Shown: piece after piece, positions 13,551 through 26,490 of the stretch
How positions within the stretch are numbered: position 1 is the first letter of the stretch
Layout of the letters: every line of letters begins with the position of its first letter
Assembly: GCA_030248215.1 (NCBI GenBank)
Contig: JASANG010000170.1
Location: 62,001-126,000 of the forward strand
Origin: Enoplolaimus lenunculus
Taxonomy: Eukaryota; Nematoda; Enoplea; Enoplida; Thoracostomopsidae
Direction: 5' to 3'
Length of the DNA: 64,000 bases
The notes under the pieces: generated by a model
The model's database searches: none
Seen by the model: only the letters and a program-made list of their open reading frames with translations
What the model was told of the DNA's origin: nothing
Position numbers and translations under genes: made by a program

Positions 13551-14950
13551 CAATATGGTGTATAATTTAAGCGGCATTGCGCTAACAGTATGTGCGAAAT
13601 GGTACGCAATGCACAATGTCGCGCAATTACTGCACATATACGAAGTACAAGTGTTTATACACTTCCGACCCACATTTAAGATTTAAGGATTAAACCTAGG
13701 GCTTTACTGAAGGCTGACTAAGGCTTAGGTAAACGTTTATTCTTACCATTAGGTAAGCCTTTTGACAACCTAAACCTATTCTCTAAAAACCTGACCTTAA
13801 ATTATAGCTTAACTAACCTTGAATCTTACTTTAAGTAAAACTCAAACGGCTGGACGGACTAACTAAACTAGCATTTTAAGTTTTTCTTAAACTAACATAT
13901 TTTTAAGTTTAACACGAGTTTAAGTAAACGTATTTTTATTTTAAGTAACAAATCCAGCTCAGAAATTATGTGTATCCAAGAGTTCATTAAATATAGCTTA
14001 AACTGAAAATATGTAAGGTTTTAAATGAGTTTAAACATAAAACTACCTGTTAGTTTAATTAATCTAGAAAATTAGTTTAATACTGCTGGATTACGTTAAG
14101 TTTAAATCAAGCTAGTTTAAGCTTTTAGAGAGTAAGTCTAAATTCAAGCATAAGCCTAAGCCTAAACCTATGCGAGGAAAATGTACACGAGCCGAAACAG
14201 CTTTAACCTTGACAGATTTTGACTACATAAGTCTTACAGCAAGCTCATCGACGTTTCTGAACAGTACTAAACTAATGACGAAGAATTGTTTTTATTATCA
14301 AAAACCGAATGCTCTGTTAAATATGTTTCCGTAGTCGCCCTTCAATGATGTACCAAAGGGAGATATCAGGGGTCACCCCTCTTCGTTTCGGGATTTAATC
14401 ATACGTTGTTTTTCTACACGTTTTCGGTTTACAACACCAGAAGCCGAAAATGTCGAAACTTTTATGGAACGTAACCCCTATTTTCCAAAAGCCTGCCGCC
14501 TGAATACGCGCATGCGGTATTGAAAAACAAACTCCAGCTTATGATATGAAGTGACAACTAATTTAGAGGAAGCGGTATATCATTTGCTTTTGTTGTTTTT
14601 CCGACAAACGATTTCTCGGTCCCACGGGGATTTGGCTTTAAAGACCCGCTTGCCAGCAAATGATGATTTTGTTGATTTTCTGAAAGCCACTACCAGTTGC
14701 TGAAATTAGATTTAATTAGCTGACACGTTTTAAAGTGTGGTACAACACAAATGATGCGGACACGGATACCAACTGAGAGATTGTTTAGACGCCGAACACC
14801 AACTGAGGGCGCTCATATACTTTCCCCATATTCACGATAATTCTTAGGTAAATGTTTAGCTTTAACCACTCGAAAGCCTTCTTGTATACCCTAAGCCCGA
14901 GTCTAAGCCTAAAGCGTACAAACTTAAGTTGAACCAATCGAGCAAAATAG

Positions 14951-15412
14951 TACACATAAATTCTTAAATGGTTAAAACATATAAATTTGTCATATTTATG
15001 AAATTACTGTTGCCAATTTATAAGACATAAATATCATCAATCAAGAAATACTTGTATTATATTCGAGACGAATTTTCTCTGGTTTTTATTTATGTGAAAA
15101 AAGTTTCTCTGTTTTTGTTTTTGAGAATATATAAATAATCGAATTTTAACGGTATTTCGGGTTGAACTTTAGCCACCAATTTTGGAGTCGATTTTCACGA
15201 TAAATCTCTGTGTTCTGTTTCAGATATATTTGTCTTATATTTCAGAAACATTTTTCTTAATCGTTCAGAAAACAAAGTCTTTCTGAAAAATTTATGAAAT
15301 AAAAATTTTGAATTCAAAACATATATGTCTGAGGTCTATATCAAGACATAATTGTCTTAAATTTCAGACAATATTTTTTGAATACAAGACAACAATTTAT
15401 TTTTTGTGTGTA
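14951..15412. mobile_element. AAGACA-array MITE, long copy
   Basis: The left end TACACATAAATTC and right end AATTTATTTTTTGTGTGTA are imperfect inverted copies, matching the ends of the shorter element at 42013. The interior is AT-rich, with recurring AAGACAT, TGTCTTA and TTTCAGA units in both orientations. It is non-coding. Confidence 0.6.
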
Positions 15413-16610
15413 GCCAAACAGGTACAGTTTGCCATCTAACAATTGAAACGATTTCGTTCATGTTTACGTTGTACTTTTTAGCGTCTATTGTGATTATTGT
15501 AATTTGAAATACAAACAAAATTTAAATAATATATGCCTGACGCTGATCACTACCTCGTCGTCAAACTTCGAATGCAAATTGTTTCGCACTTCATATTCCA
15601 TTGATTAATCGTTGTAAACCTGCACAATAAAATGCTATACTAAAACGTCATTAACTCGCAGCAGCAGTGCTGAACTACTATGATCAGGCGAAGAGTCGAT
15701 ATTTACTTTATATAATTTTAAATTAAAAATAGGCCAACGAATGTTTAATTATTTGATACCTACAATTTCCAATTTATAGATACTGTTATATATCGAAAAA
15801 ATACTAAATTTAAAATAAATCGGCTTCTACAATTTCAAAAACGCAGTTAATTAGCCATTCGCATACGCGACAGTTCAACTGTTAGAAATAGTTGCGCTCA
15901 AACCAATAATGCTCATAACGCAGTTGGGATTCAGTTTGCAGAAAGTGTAAACACGGGGACAGTTACTTGCGTGCGTTTCAGTTTTTGGCCAGTGGATCTC
16001 CACATCTGGTGCTATGTTATCCGATTGACGAAGTATCCTTAGCAATCAATGTACAATTATAGTTAACAGTTTATAAGTCACGGCTTTTGAGCAGCCCCAT
16101 TCATCGCTTGGCTGACCCTACGATACTTATAGAAGTTGATTTTGTCCAGTTGGTGAAGTTGTTTTGAAGTGTTCCCAGGTAATAACCGCAACGTTTGACC
16201 GTAATTAAATTAACCGAGAACTTCAAATTACAATTTTTCCAAATTTTTCACACCGTTGTACTGTTCAGAAATCAGCAACGACTGTTTCAAAACGCCCCTT
16301 TTGCTGCTGTTCGCAACGCTAGTAAATTCCGTAATTGATACAAAAACGGAGATTGAGTAGAAAGTTGTATCTCATTTAGTACACGAGGTATATATTTCCA
16401 CCGGAGGTATATTGTTGTTCAAATCATTTAAAATTTCAAACTTCCGTGTGAAAGCAACCATCAAAATATACTTCAAAACGCGTATCTTTGGCCCCAGTTT
16501 GGCACGCACGAATATCAAAGATTCTACAGCGAAGTTTCGACTTTGTTGAAAGTGCTATCATCATTGTGGCGTGATTAAAAAAGCAAACTCGCTTCAACAG
16601 CGAATCTATC

Positions 16611-19600
16611 ATGCTTTTATACTATGTTGCATCAGCAATCAAAGGCTTAGCGTTTCATGTTGACGATGATATAATTGATAAATTAAACTATTACTATACA
16701 AGCAGTATTATAACAATATTTGCAGTGTTAGTATCAGCAAAACAGTATGTAGGTATGCCAGTGCAATGCTGGGTACCTGCAACGTTCACTGATTCGATGG
16801 AACAGTATACGGAAAATTTTTGTTGGGTTCAAAATACATATTTTCAACCGCTCGCCGAATATATTCCACAAGAAATTCCTGAACGCGAAGCGCGTCAAAT
16901 TGGCTACTATCAATGGGTGCCTTTCGTGTTAGCGTTAGAAGCGTTGCTGTTTTATGTGCCGTGTATGCTGTGGCGGTTGCTTAATTGGCAATCGGGTAAA
17001 TTGTAAATTTTGTAACTTTTGACACACCAGTTGAGGTACAAAATTTAATTTCGGTTCAACTCAGTGGTGGATTCAGAAATTTCTGGTAGAAATAAGCACG
17101 AGGTATTGGAATAGTAGAAAAAGCTCGCGAGGAAAGCAAGCGAGAAGCCAAATGCAATTTTTAGTACTTGAAGCTGAATAGAAACTTTTGGTTTTGGGCT
17201 TTGTTGAGGGCTAGGCCTGGGTAAGTGTTATACGATGTTGCAGCATTTATCTAGCATCAGGGTTGATTTTAGGATGCTTTAGATTATTGTCTCGCCTCAA
17301 ATTGGTCTAAAAATATACAAATTTTATAAATTTAGCTCAAACGATGAAAACTCTATCGCGATTCGAAAAGTACTTCGAAAGTTTACTCAGAATTAGTAAC
17401 AAGAAACAATTGATTTTTTGGACCATAACTCAACGTTCAGTTTTTATTTTTATGTCGCGGAAAAGTTTATATCATTTAACTGGTTCTTAGCGCCTTTTGA
17501 ACTGATGTTTAAACTTTATAAGTTTAGCAAAATTTTCGTTGGAAAATATGCCTAGTATCTCTCAAGAAATCAAAATTTTCGTTGGAAAATATGCCTAGTA
17601 TATCTCTTAAGAAATCACATTTTTCAAAAATTTAGAAGCGCTGCTGCTATGGAGTTGAAGAAAGATGAAACAATGCGAAAAATTTTCGAAATAGAACTAA
17701 TCATTCCTGTAGTAATTTCCGCGTAGCTAGCCCAGCATACGAAAGATGCAAAACATTTGGAGGCCGCCCTTATGCTCGAATTAATTTTGCACTGTTTGCT
17801 AAAATCAACAACCCTTAAATTTACATATGGAACTGAAACATTTTTTGGCTAAGCTGAGCGCCGTGTGGCAAGGGCGTAAAGCCAGATTTTCGTTTCGAAA
17901 GGGTAAAGCCATATTTACAAGTAAAAATAATGTCAATTTTTATCGTCTTCCAGCAAGTCCTCGTAGTAACAAATGCCCACATCCTTTAATTTGTATACGC
18001 TCCTGCAGCAAGGCCGCCTTCAAATCCGGGTCATAGTAGAGGACATTTTTACAATTTTCAGCTAAGGAACGTACTGCGTTAGACAAATTCGCTGTATGAT
18101 ACTCATGATTAATACGTTATCTTTTGCTTGAGTTTTTGGTGCAATATTACACAAAACGGCGTTTAGTAATTAAGTTGACTTGAGTGTTTTCATTGGTTTT
18201 TCAAGGTATTCATATCCAGAGTCTGGTTCAGATGGCGTGCGACAGCAGGCTTTTAGACGCCGAGGGCCGAAATAAAGCAATAAGCACAATTTCAACGCAT
18301 GTTGAAGAAGCATTACATATAGGCGGTAGAACAGGTGAGTTATGGTGGCGGTATACTTGTCGCCGGGCGCCGTCTGTCACCGTCCGTCATCATACTGTAT
18401 CGTTCATGAGTAATTCACGTACAATACCGCAAGGTGACGTACAGTGACGAACGGCGCCGGACGTCATCAAAAGTATAGCGCCAACATTAGAGTAGTTTAC
18501 GGTAGCTTTTCAGTTATAAACTCAGAAAAGTTATCTAAGGAATTAGTGGCTTTCAGTTCGCTTAGACGAGGCTCAAATGCATAATATACAAATTATGGGA
18601 TGGGACAGTTTAATATTATTCGAAGGATACCATGGAGTGTAACCTATGCTTTTTGTTTTGGTTTAGTTTAAAATTTAACAAAATGCTCATGCGTAAATTT
18701 TAGAGTTATAGCTAAACTAATAGTAAAAATAACGCGAACTGAGAACGGATATTTTAGTACAATTTAAACGATGTATTATTTTTCTGCCAATACAACTGAG
18801 GTATGCCGTATTTATTGTGTTTGCTTTAAACCTTACGGATGAAAACGGAGAATTCATCTAAAGTTTTTTACACTTGAAATGATTTTTGTTTCAAATAATC
18901 GAACAACTGCAACATATCGGTACTAAAAACTGGATGATTTGTATGTGATTTGCCACTATCAGTGGAATATTTTAAATTAACGAAAGTTCCGGGATTTCTA
19001 TAACAAATTTTTTGCTGAAACGGTATTTCGAGTACACCGCGGTAATTTGGAAACGGCATTTCTGGTCGAAAACCCTAATATTTGACAAAGCCGCGTGTCA
19101 ATCAAACCAAAATTGTCACACGTACATTTACAGCACACAGTCTTCTTCAACCTAAACCTAAGCCTGACTCTAATACATTGGCTAAGTTATGGTGAAAATT
19201 GATAATTTTGAACTACGAGAAAAGTGTTTCAGAGCCCAAACATAGTTAATTTTCAGGCAAATCCGACAACGGAACCGCCAACAAATGTCTCAACTGCCTT
19301 GTGTGCACACGCAATACCGGAAGCTCAGTGACTTGTCTATACATTTGTACAAAGGTGCTGTATACATTCAATATTGTTGGACACATATTTCTACTAAATA
19401 CATTCTTGGGAAGTCGAACGACATTTTTTGGCTTCACCGTACTCAACGATTTGTTACACGGCCGTGAATGGGAAGACTCGCACAATTTTCCACGCGTTAC
19501 AATGTGTGACTTTGAAGTGAAAGTACTCGGCAATGTTCATCGTCATACGGTGCAGTGTGTTCTTATGATCAATATGTTTAATGAGAAAATATTTCTATTT

Positions 19601-20672
19601 TTATGGTTCTGGTATTTTGTACTCGCCATGGCGACGTTCGGAAGCCTACTGTACTGGATATTTATATCGCTTGCAACTGGTCGCCGGATTAATTTCGTTG
19701 GCAAATATTTAATGGGTAAGTTGCTGCGACTCCGCAGTTGTGTTTGGTTTCTCGCTCGATTCGTTTGCCAGGTTTTTTCTCACTATTATATATATCGCGT
19801 GGCTTCCAGCAGAAGTTTTTGGATCACCGTTGGCCCGCGACTACTGACAGAGAGCGCGAAGTGGGTGGCGGGCGCCCTCGAACGAACTTTTTGGTGCCCT
19901 CAAGAGATTTAGCGACAATATTAAGTTTTTCATAATTTGTGTTTGGTCTCTTCTTTAACAATTCGTAATTGTGAGGCTGTGCTGTATAGTTTTATAAGTG
20001 TTGGCATTAAATTGAAGTGTAATTGATGATATAAAATGCGCGTATTTAGATGAACTGATCAACGTAACCTTGCGTCAGCAATATTCTGTTCTTTACGTAG
20101 CATCAAGCACCAGTTAGATTTATCAATTGATATTGAAATAGGCAAACTACAATAGCCTTGAATGGAAAACTCTGAATATAGTATTTTATATTTAAAAACC
20201 ATAGTTAAATTATTAAAAGTAGCCATACGTTCGTTTCAAACTTTATGAGGTGTCTCAGCAAGGTCGTTTCTGAGAGAGGTTAACAACGTTCAAACGCCCC
20301 TTTATGATTTTACCCTGGGTTTTGCGAACTTTTCAAGCTGGTAACATATGAATTTTTCCAGTAATAAATTTTATAGAAACATAATTCTTCCCTTTTCCAA
20401 AATGCTGGCTAGTCCGCCAACACTCAGCAACTGGTAATAAATGCTACACACACATCTGTGAACAGGGTCACGTTTTTCTTTCAGGTATCGAAGGATATAA
20501 AATGGTTGACCAACAGTCGTTGCGACGCTTTGTGATGAATTTTCTCAAACACGACGGTGTATTTTTGCTCCGAATGACCGCAACGCACGCAGGTGAACTG
20601 GTGTGTTGTGAACTCGCGAAACGGCTATGGAACGACTTTATTGATAAGAAAGAAAAAATGCAAGACGTATGA
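16611..20672 (+). CDS. Innexin gap-junction protein
   Basis: Innexins form the intercellular and hemichannels of invertebrates in the plasma membrane. Exons are 16611-16995, 18206-18334, 19257-19715 and 20485-20672, all with GT/AG borders and all introns in phase 1, giving 386 aa. The topology is typical: cytosolic N-terminus with [18 protein letters not shown]1 about 28-47; first outer loop with Cys53 and Cys71; the innexin signature YYQWVPF at 99-105 leading into TM2; TM3 about 197-221; second outer loop with Cys255 and Cys272 in [22 protein letters not shown]4 about 283-309 after [16 protein letters not shown]. The start Met lies 17 residues before the VDDD motif, as usual, and the length is normal. 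The wording in exons 2-4 ([33 protein letters not shown]) feels nematode-like. I cannot name the paralogue. Confidence 0.95.
18343..18486. mobile_element. Short palindromic MITE in innexin intron 2
   Basis: About 144 bp. The left end TGGTGGCGGTATACTTGTCG is mirrored by AAAAGTATAGCGCCAACA, followed inward on both sides by a CGCCGGGCGCCGTC-like block (GGCGCCGGACGTC at the right). GC-rich arms make a strong hairpin. It begins 8 bp after the 5' splice site junction of innexin exon 2. A right half of the same family occurs at about 49165-49213 (ACAAGTATAGCGCCACC). Confidence 0.7.
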
Positions 20673-21373
20673 CGAGTAAGCTATCAAAATTTAGGTTTAT
20701 ATTTTACTCAAATATGAGGCTTATTATCTTTGAGCCCAAAAGACAACACTGCTCCTCTGAATGGATCGTTGGCGTCCTGAAAAATGGTTCCGTAATTAAA
20801 CCGGTGATTGACAGGACACTGTTGGGTGATATTCAGTGACTCTTAATATCTGCGAGTATACATGCCTAAGATGTGAAATATCTCAGCTGTTACTCGAGAG
20901 CATCCACTTGCTTCGAAGTAATAACCTTTATGCCTTCAAAGTATGAATTTAAAGTAAACATTAATGATTAATGCGTATGATGATGGAGATTCATAGAAAT
21001 TTGAAATAACAATGGAATGTGTATGACGGTGTTTGGAAAAATGGAATTCAAAGAAACGCCGGTGCGTTGGTACCATTTCACTTCATATGTCTTTGTGCTC
21101 TTTTCATCGACCACAATTCAGCATACACACGGTTGCTGATCCGGGGCAAAATTTGAACGAATATTGCGGTACGTAAACAGCTTTTGCCTTGGTCACTGAA
21201 CGCGTTAGTCAGCGAATCAAAACGTTTTATTATACACAAATCGATGCGCGCTAGCGCCGCTCCGATCTCATTTTACGCTAATGTGATTGGTTGGAAAAAA
21301 ACAATGTGGAAGCTGCAGCTGGGGAAATAGTTTGAACGAAGTTAATACTTCTCGCAAGCTTGCACTCAAGCCT

Positions 21374-21534
21374 GTAGCCAGCTCACCTTGCCAGGGTGGC
21401 TAAAAATTTTTCAGGAGGGGCATGTAAAGGTTTTCAATGACTTACAAGCAAGGTTGAAATGCTTCTAGTGGGGCATAATTTTTCCAGGGGTGGTTGAGCC
21501 CCCTGGCCCCCCTTTGGCTACGGGCCCACTTGCA
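21374..21534 (+). mobile_element. GTAGCYA-ended dispersed repeat, copy 2
   Basis: Begins CCTGTAGCCAGCTCACC and ends TTGGCTACGGGCCC, an inverted pair. It is collinear with 41471-41646 (TTTTCAGGAGGGGCAT, then a short AT part, then a GGGG-rich stretch and GAGCCCCC) and with the minus-strand copy at 13405. Non-coding, about 160 bp. Confidence 0.68.
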
Positions 21535-23852
21535 CTACTATCGTAATAGGCTCTTGTACACTTCCTTCGCCTATATGTTCCCTTAGGTTCAGACTTTAGG
21601 GTTTAAGAAAAGATCACCCCTAAAGCTAAGTCTGAGCTTTTGCCTAAGCTTTAACCTTAAACGTGGGTTGATTGAATTTTAAGCTAATGTAAAGATCACG
21701 GGTAGAATGTTTTTCCGTCAGCCTGCAATGGAGTAAGCTTTAGACTATTTGTTCCTTAGGCTTACGCTTACGTATAAGCTCATTTTTACGCCTACTTAGG
21801 CTTAAACTACTGCTGTTTCGACCCTGTTCTATACATTTGACCCCGAATTGTACAAGAGACCATTGATAATTTGCGGTGAAATGATTTTTGAAAAACAAGT
21901 AGTATAACGCTAGAAAAGTTTTATTATGCATTTTATATTACACACAGTCTCTGATTGCTTTTCGTTTGCGATAATAACGTTAACCGTATTAATAACGGTT
22001 TCTAAAGTTTGTGTACTGCATTCATAAAAATTGTTGATAAGAATGATTCCGTTGAAATCGCCGCAAAACAGTGAAGGAATTGAGCTGTAGGTTCTTGTAC
22101 GCTCTCTTCGACAGGCTCAAGCTTAGGTTTAGGAACTGGTCCATATATTCATTTGCCATAGCCTAAGCCTTGACCTTATTTGTGGCGGCCAATATATAGA
22201 TTGGCCGTATCAGAAGCATTTTCTTTTGCCTAAGCCTAAGCAGAAGAAAGAGCTTAAACCTAAGCCGATGCTTGAGCCTAAACAAAAATATATCTAAAGT
22301 TTAAGCCTACTCTACGATAGACTCTCAGAAAAACGTTACACCAATGATCTTTGGTCCATTGCGACATAAGTGTTTAAGAGCCAATCTGTGTGTGTTTATA
22401 TCAATTTGTTTAAATATTCATCGCCCAATGCTTGCATTGAGGGTAATTAGTATGTTTGATAGATGAAGTTAAATACAATTCGCCTAAGACTATTTCAATA
22501 TATTAAGTGGTGGTGGTTCAATGATCTGAAAACTAAATTTATGGCTATGCTAAACGTAAATTTTATTGTAAATGGGCTAGCTATAATAGGACTTTTAACT
22601 GTTGCAGCTGCGGTTCTTAATTTAAGGACACGGGCTGACGGAATCTTTTTGCAAAAGTATTTAATTTCCAAGGTTTCGAGTTTACGGATTTGAAAGTTTG
22701 AAATTTACTCTAAAGTACCGTCTGCGAACGATAGTTGAATTTAAATTTATAAAATTATCATCAGTGTTTCGTTATTCGGCATAATATTCCTGCATTTTTA
22801 GTACACAGCAGGGGCGTAGCCGCTAGCCAGGATTTTATTTTGAGTGGGAATAAATTCATGTAAATTTTTTATTGACTCGTAGACTCCAGAAGTTAGAAAG
22901 TCTGTTAAAAGTTCTGTTTTCTTGTCTCGGGTCAACTTTCAAGAGGGGTATATATTCCTTATATTCATTCACTTGTAAACACTCTTTGTACGCTGAAGAA
23001 TGAAGCCGAGCCAGATATAAAGCTGCAACAATACCGTGTTGCAATTTTTTCACAATTTTGTATTATAACCGTTCGTGAAATTTGCGATTAAGGCATAACA
23101 TAGGCTTAGAATTTGGTTTAAGTTACACGTTAGGCTTTAAGTTTATGGCGAAAAATGATCAAGGGTTTGTAACTGTGCAATGCGTTTACCTGTGGTATAT
23201 ATTACTAGTCATTGAATCAATATGTAGATGCCACTGCCATGCATTCCTATATAATGTGTTATATGCAATGATCTTAATAATTAAGTCTAACAAAAAGTAA
23301 AATCTCAACTGTTTAACTGTGACAATTTTTTTGGATTCTTGCATTCATATTGTACTTAGCTTAGTACCAAGAGTGTATGATACAAGAGTGTGCAACTCTC
23401 GCGGTTCCGAATGATACAAAACGTACCATTGGGCGTTGTGTTTTTGACCGACCTCTTTTATTGAGAGGGGGATCGCTGTTATACATGTAGCAACCCTCGT
23501 TGTGCGTTTAAATAAGGGGGTTGATCAAACACGCAACATCCGGCGGTACAATTTGTGCGATGCGGAACCCCAAGAGTTACATACTCTTCTTCATGCACTC
23601 TTGGTTATACTTATCACAAATGCTCAAAAATACTGGATACGCTTGCCGTGCACCGCTGCACGCCATCGCGTATGTAACAGTAAATAAAGTGTAACTCAAG
23701 TCTTGTATGCTCGAGCCAAAGTTATCTCTTACGTTTTTATCTTTATATAACTGTCAATAGCTCGGGTTTTTTTTTGCTAAAACGTGCTTTACATTTCATT
23801 TACAGCAAGCAACACTTTTTTACACCGTAAGAAGTAATGTTTTTTCAACGCA

Positions 23853-24278
23853 TCGCAATGGGTTTTTAATTCTGTAGCTGTTGCATTTAGTTAATATTTT
23901 CGGTTTTTGGGGAAACGAAATTTTGCATATGACGACTTTTGTATACTTTTCCTTTTACATTTAGGGTTAAGGCTAAGCGGGCCAGGTAAAGATAAGCGAC
24001 GGAGAGTTTTTCTGTGGTACTAGAATAGTGTAAGCCTAAGCTTTAGACTACTTTTTTTGCTTGGCTCGCAATGGGTTTTTAATTCTGTAGCTGTTGCATT
24101 TAGTTAATATTTTCGGTTTTTGGGGAAACGAAATTTTGCATATGACGACTTTTGTATACTTTTCCTTTTACATTTAGGGTTAAGGCTAAGCGGGCCAGGT
24201 AAAGATAAGCGACGGAGAGTTTTTCTGTGGTACTAGAATAGTGTAAGCCTAAGCTTTAGACTACTTTTTTTGCTTGGC
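23853..24278 (+). repeat. 213-bp perfect tandem duplication
   Basis: Bases 23853-24065 and 24066-24278 are identical as far as I can read. Each unit carries about 140 bp of ordinary flank plus the first 70-odd bases of a TTAGGC-array MITE (left end GGCCAGGTAAAGATAAGCGA), so only the second unit continues into a full element. Perfect identity means a very recent event, and it happened after the MITE had inserted. Confidence 0.9.
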
Positions 24279-24410
24279 ATAGGCTTAGGCTTACGCTTAG
24301 GCTTAGGAACATGCTCATTCTTACGTTTAGGTTCAGGCTTGGCCTTAGGCTTTAGGCTTAGGAATATACTTATAATAAATACTGTTGCGCCCTTGTTCTT
24401 TACATTGGCC
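24193..24410. mobile_element. TTAGGC-array MITE, type B ends
   Basis: The left end GGCCAGGTAAAGATAAGCG pairs with the right end TTGTTCTTTACATTGGCC. Inside are tandem CTTAGG units (about 24280-24365) and the shared leader TAGACTACTTTTTTTGCTTGG. Its first part is duplicated at 23980-24065 by the 213-bp tandem duplication. Confidence 0.75.
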
Positions 24411-25020
24411 AGGGAAAGCTTAGGCAAATCCTGAGACAAATGCGTACGTTTAGAGGTATATGCGTTGTTCTAAAGCAATAAGCTTATGTCAAAATATCGA
24501 TGGAAGTGAACAATAAGTGTTATTCAAGCTGGAAATCGCTGTGGGTGAAGCCGAGAGCCGATTTTATAATAAAGCGTTTAACAATAATTACAACCCCTAC
24601 GTTTGAAACAGAAAGGTTGTAACAATCTGAAAAAATTAAAGGCCTACTTTGTTTTGCATGCGTCATTAACGAAATTTATGAACGGGGTTTGTCAACAACA
24701 TAGGCAAGTCTTTTCCAACACCTAAGCCTAAACTTAAGTCTAAGCCAAAAGCCAAAGAATCTAAGAATAAAACTGTGCGGGAACTGTAAAAGAGTCAACA
24801 GACTTTAATGCGCCTGATCCTCAATGCTTACGTTTAAATAAGGATTTGTCCGTTATAATTGCACATTCAAATTGTTATATTGAACCCATCAAAATATCGG
24901 TTATACGAAGTAAACAGCATTTGAGTGATTTTAATGTTGATTTTCATAAGCACGTTGTTTGTATTCAGCAGAGTACAGCGCAACCCTTGTTTGGTTTGTG
25001 CAAACTATAAAAATATACTT

Positions 25021-25048
25021 AATTATTATTATTATTATTATTATTATT
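25021..25048. repeat. (ATT)n microsatellite
   Basis: About nine uninterrupted ATT units. It is simple sequence with no associated gene. Confidence 0.9.
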
Positions 25049-25333
25049 CCACATAAATGATTGTGCAAGCTTTGTTTGCAGCGCTGGTGGCGAGTTACGT
25101 TTTTGATGGCTCAATCGCAGCGAACATTCTTGTGTTACCAGCTCCAGTTGCCGCAAGTCACAAGAAGTCAATGGTACCGTTAGCTGCTGAGTTAGGTTCG
25201 ATATGTGATTGCTGGAACAAATCGTAACTAAAAGATGAGATGGAGACACCGTCTTGGCGGAGGTCTTAGTTACCTCCTGTGCCCCCAGTCACGGAGTCAA
25301 GACGACTTTAGCACAAATCAGTGAATCAAAAAC

Positions 25334-25534
25334 GGCCCATGTTACTTTAAGGGGCGTCCAGCTTTCGGGTGGGTCTATAAAAGAGTAGGTTTAAATTTCA
25401 GATTACATTTTTTGCTTAGGCTTGGTTTAGACTTAGGCTTAGGCTTAGGAACTCATTTTTGCAACGATTAGGTTTAAGCTTAGGCTAAGAAATACGCTTA
25501 ATATACTGTTACGCCGCTTAAAGTAACGGTGGCC
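25334..25534. mobile_element. TTAGGC-array MITE, type A ends (reference copy)
   Basis: About 200 bp. The left end GGCCCATGTTACTTTAAGGG is mirrored by CGCTTAAAGTAACGGTGGCC. The leader GGGTCTATAAAAGAGTAGG is nearly identical to the one at 50104, followed by ATTTTTTGCTTAGG and two groups of TTAGGC units. It has the clearest ends of the type A copies and no reading frame. Confidence 0.82.
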
Positions 25535-25677
25535 TCAAAAACCCTGCTTTCAAAAGGATTTAATGTTGAAATTGAGTTGAATTTCTAATTTGCTTCGTTC
25601 ACAAGGTTTAAATCATAGTTTTGCTACTGTCATTGTAGTGACTATTGTTTGCCCGTACATGAGGTATTAATGTGGTG

Positions 25678-26082
25678 TACTGTATTGAGGGGGTCCCCAT
25701 TTTGAGTACCGATCAATAGGAGTCCGTGTACCTAATAATAGTCCGCAAGCGGATAGAGTCCCTCAAGCCTAATTAGAGTCCATAAATGTCAATTATCCCT
25801 AATTGTAGCGCATAAAGGAATCCAGGCCCAAATAATTTGAGTTCGAAACTTTAAAGCGTATATACTTAAATTTTGAAAGTACATTCCTAAGTATAGCCTT
25901 GCATTATCGCCCTAAACGTTTAATTCAACGGACAGTTGCAGTACCGAATATATATCATGGAATGAAAGACGGCGGAGGGCGGGTTAAAAATAAATAACAG
26001 TCCGTAACCGAATAACAAGGGGGTACCCTGAGGAGAGGCCAAATAAATATCAGTCCCCCTCTTATTCGGGTCACTACAGTAC
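25678..26082. mobile_element. GTGACCCGAATAAGAGG-ended MITE, long copy
   Basis: The right end CTCTTATTCGGGTCACTACA is the inverse of the left end of the sister copy at 30442-30784. The left end here has lost part of the TIR (GTACTGTATTGAGGGGG). The two share blocks such as GGGGTCCCCATTTT, TAATTAGAGTCCAT and ATTTTGAAAGTACATTCCTAA in the same order. This copy is longer by about 60 bp around 25915-25990. Non-coding. Confidence 0.75.
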
Positions 26083-26490
26083 GGTTTATTTTGTCGACAT
26101 CACTAAACACCAACTTACGTTTTCATTGTTTCCAAACTTTAATGGCACAAATATCTGAACCATAGTTGGCACCTGTAATTATAGGGTAAAACACCGCTTA
26201 CATTCTTATGTTGCGGCTCGAAAGGCTTGAGAAGATGTTAGGTTTCGAGCTGTAGAGAACTGGTAACAAGTAAAGTTTCCACTTTAGTTGAAGGGTTGAA
26301 GGGTGGAAATCTTGACTTGATCCAAAGGCTCGGTATGCAAGAGAGTGGCACTTATAAAGCCATTTTAGAAGTGGCGTGTTGGGAGTTCTCGGGGTCTTAC
26401 AAGTGGGTCTAAACATTTTCTAGGGTTGACGAAAAATAGTTTACTCAATAAACCATACATTGTTCGTACTGGGACCGTGGTAGGAGTCAG

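Larger units (their letters stand above)
1..16610. other. Intergenic repeat-rich region, no recognised gene
   Basis: Six-frame reading gives only short frames (at most about 120 codons), which is what chance yields at this base composition. None has a domain, an exon-like splice context or a protein I know. What can be named are the TIR elements, a SINE and a foldback repeat listed separately. Between them, 747-2746, 4280-6301, 7575-9246 and 10430-13400 show only AT-rich unique DNA and scattered decayed repeat ends. Examples are a GGATCCAGAAATTT-type end near 1858, a GGCCCGTAG-type end near 4622, a left TTAGGC-element end near 13118, and TTAGGC-like scraps near 8345, 14125 and 14880. Confidence 0.7.
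20673..26490. other. Intergenic region, repeats only
   Basis: No recognisable gene lies between the innexin stop and the UGT. It contains the repeats listed separately, plus TTAGGC-element remains at about 21545-21841 and 22100-22365 (with type B ends GACCCTGTTCTATACAT and GGCCAATATATAG) and scraps near 24720. A 76-codon frame at 22463-22693 has a hydrophobic stretch near its middle (NFIVNGLAIIGLLTV) and a possible donor after it. It could be a signal-peptide exon but nothing ties it to a gene. 24411-25020 and 25535-25677 show nothing definable. Confidence 0.6.

Noticed and set aside
19285-19935. Overlapping short frames around innexin exon 3, both strands
   Set aside because: They are shadows of the innexin exon, or read through its donor at 19715 into the intron.
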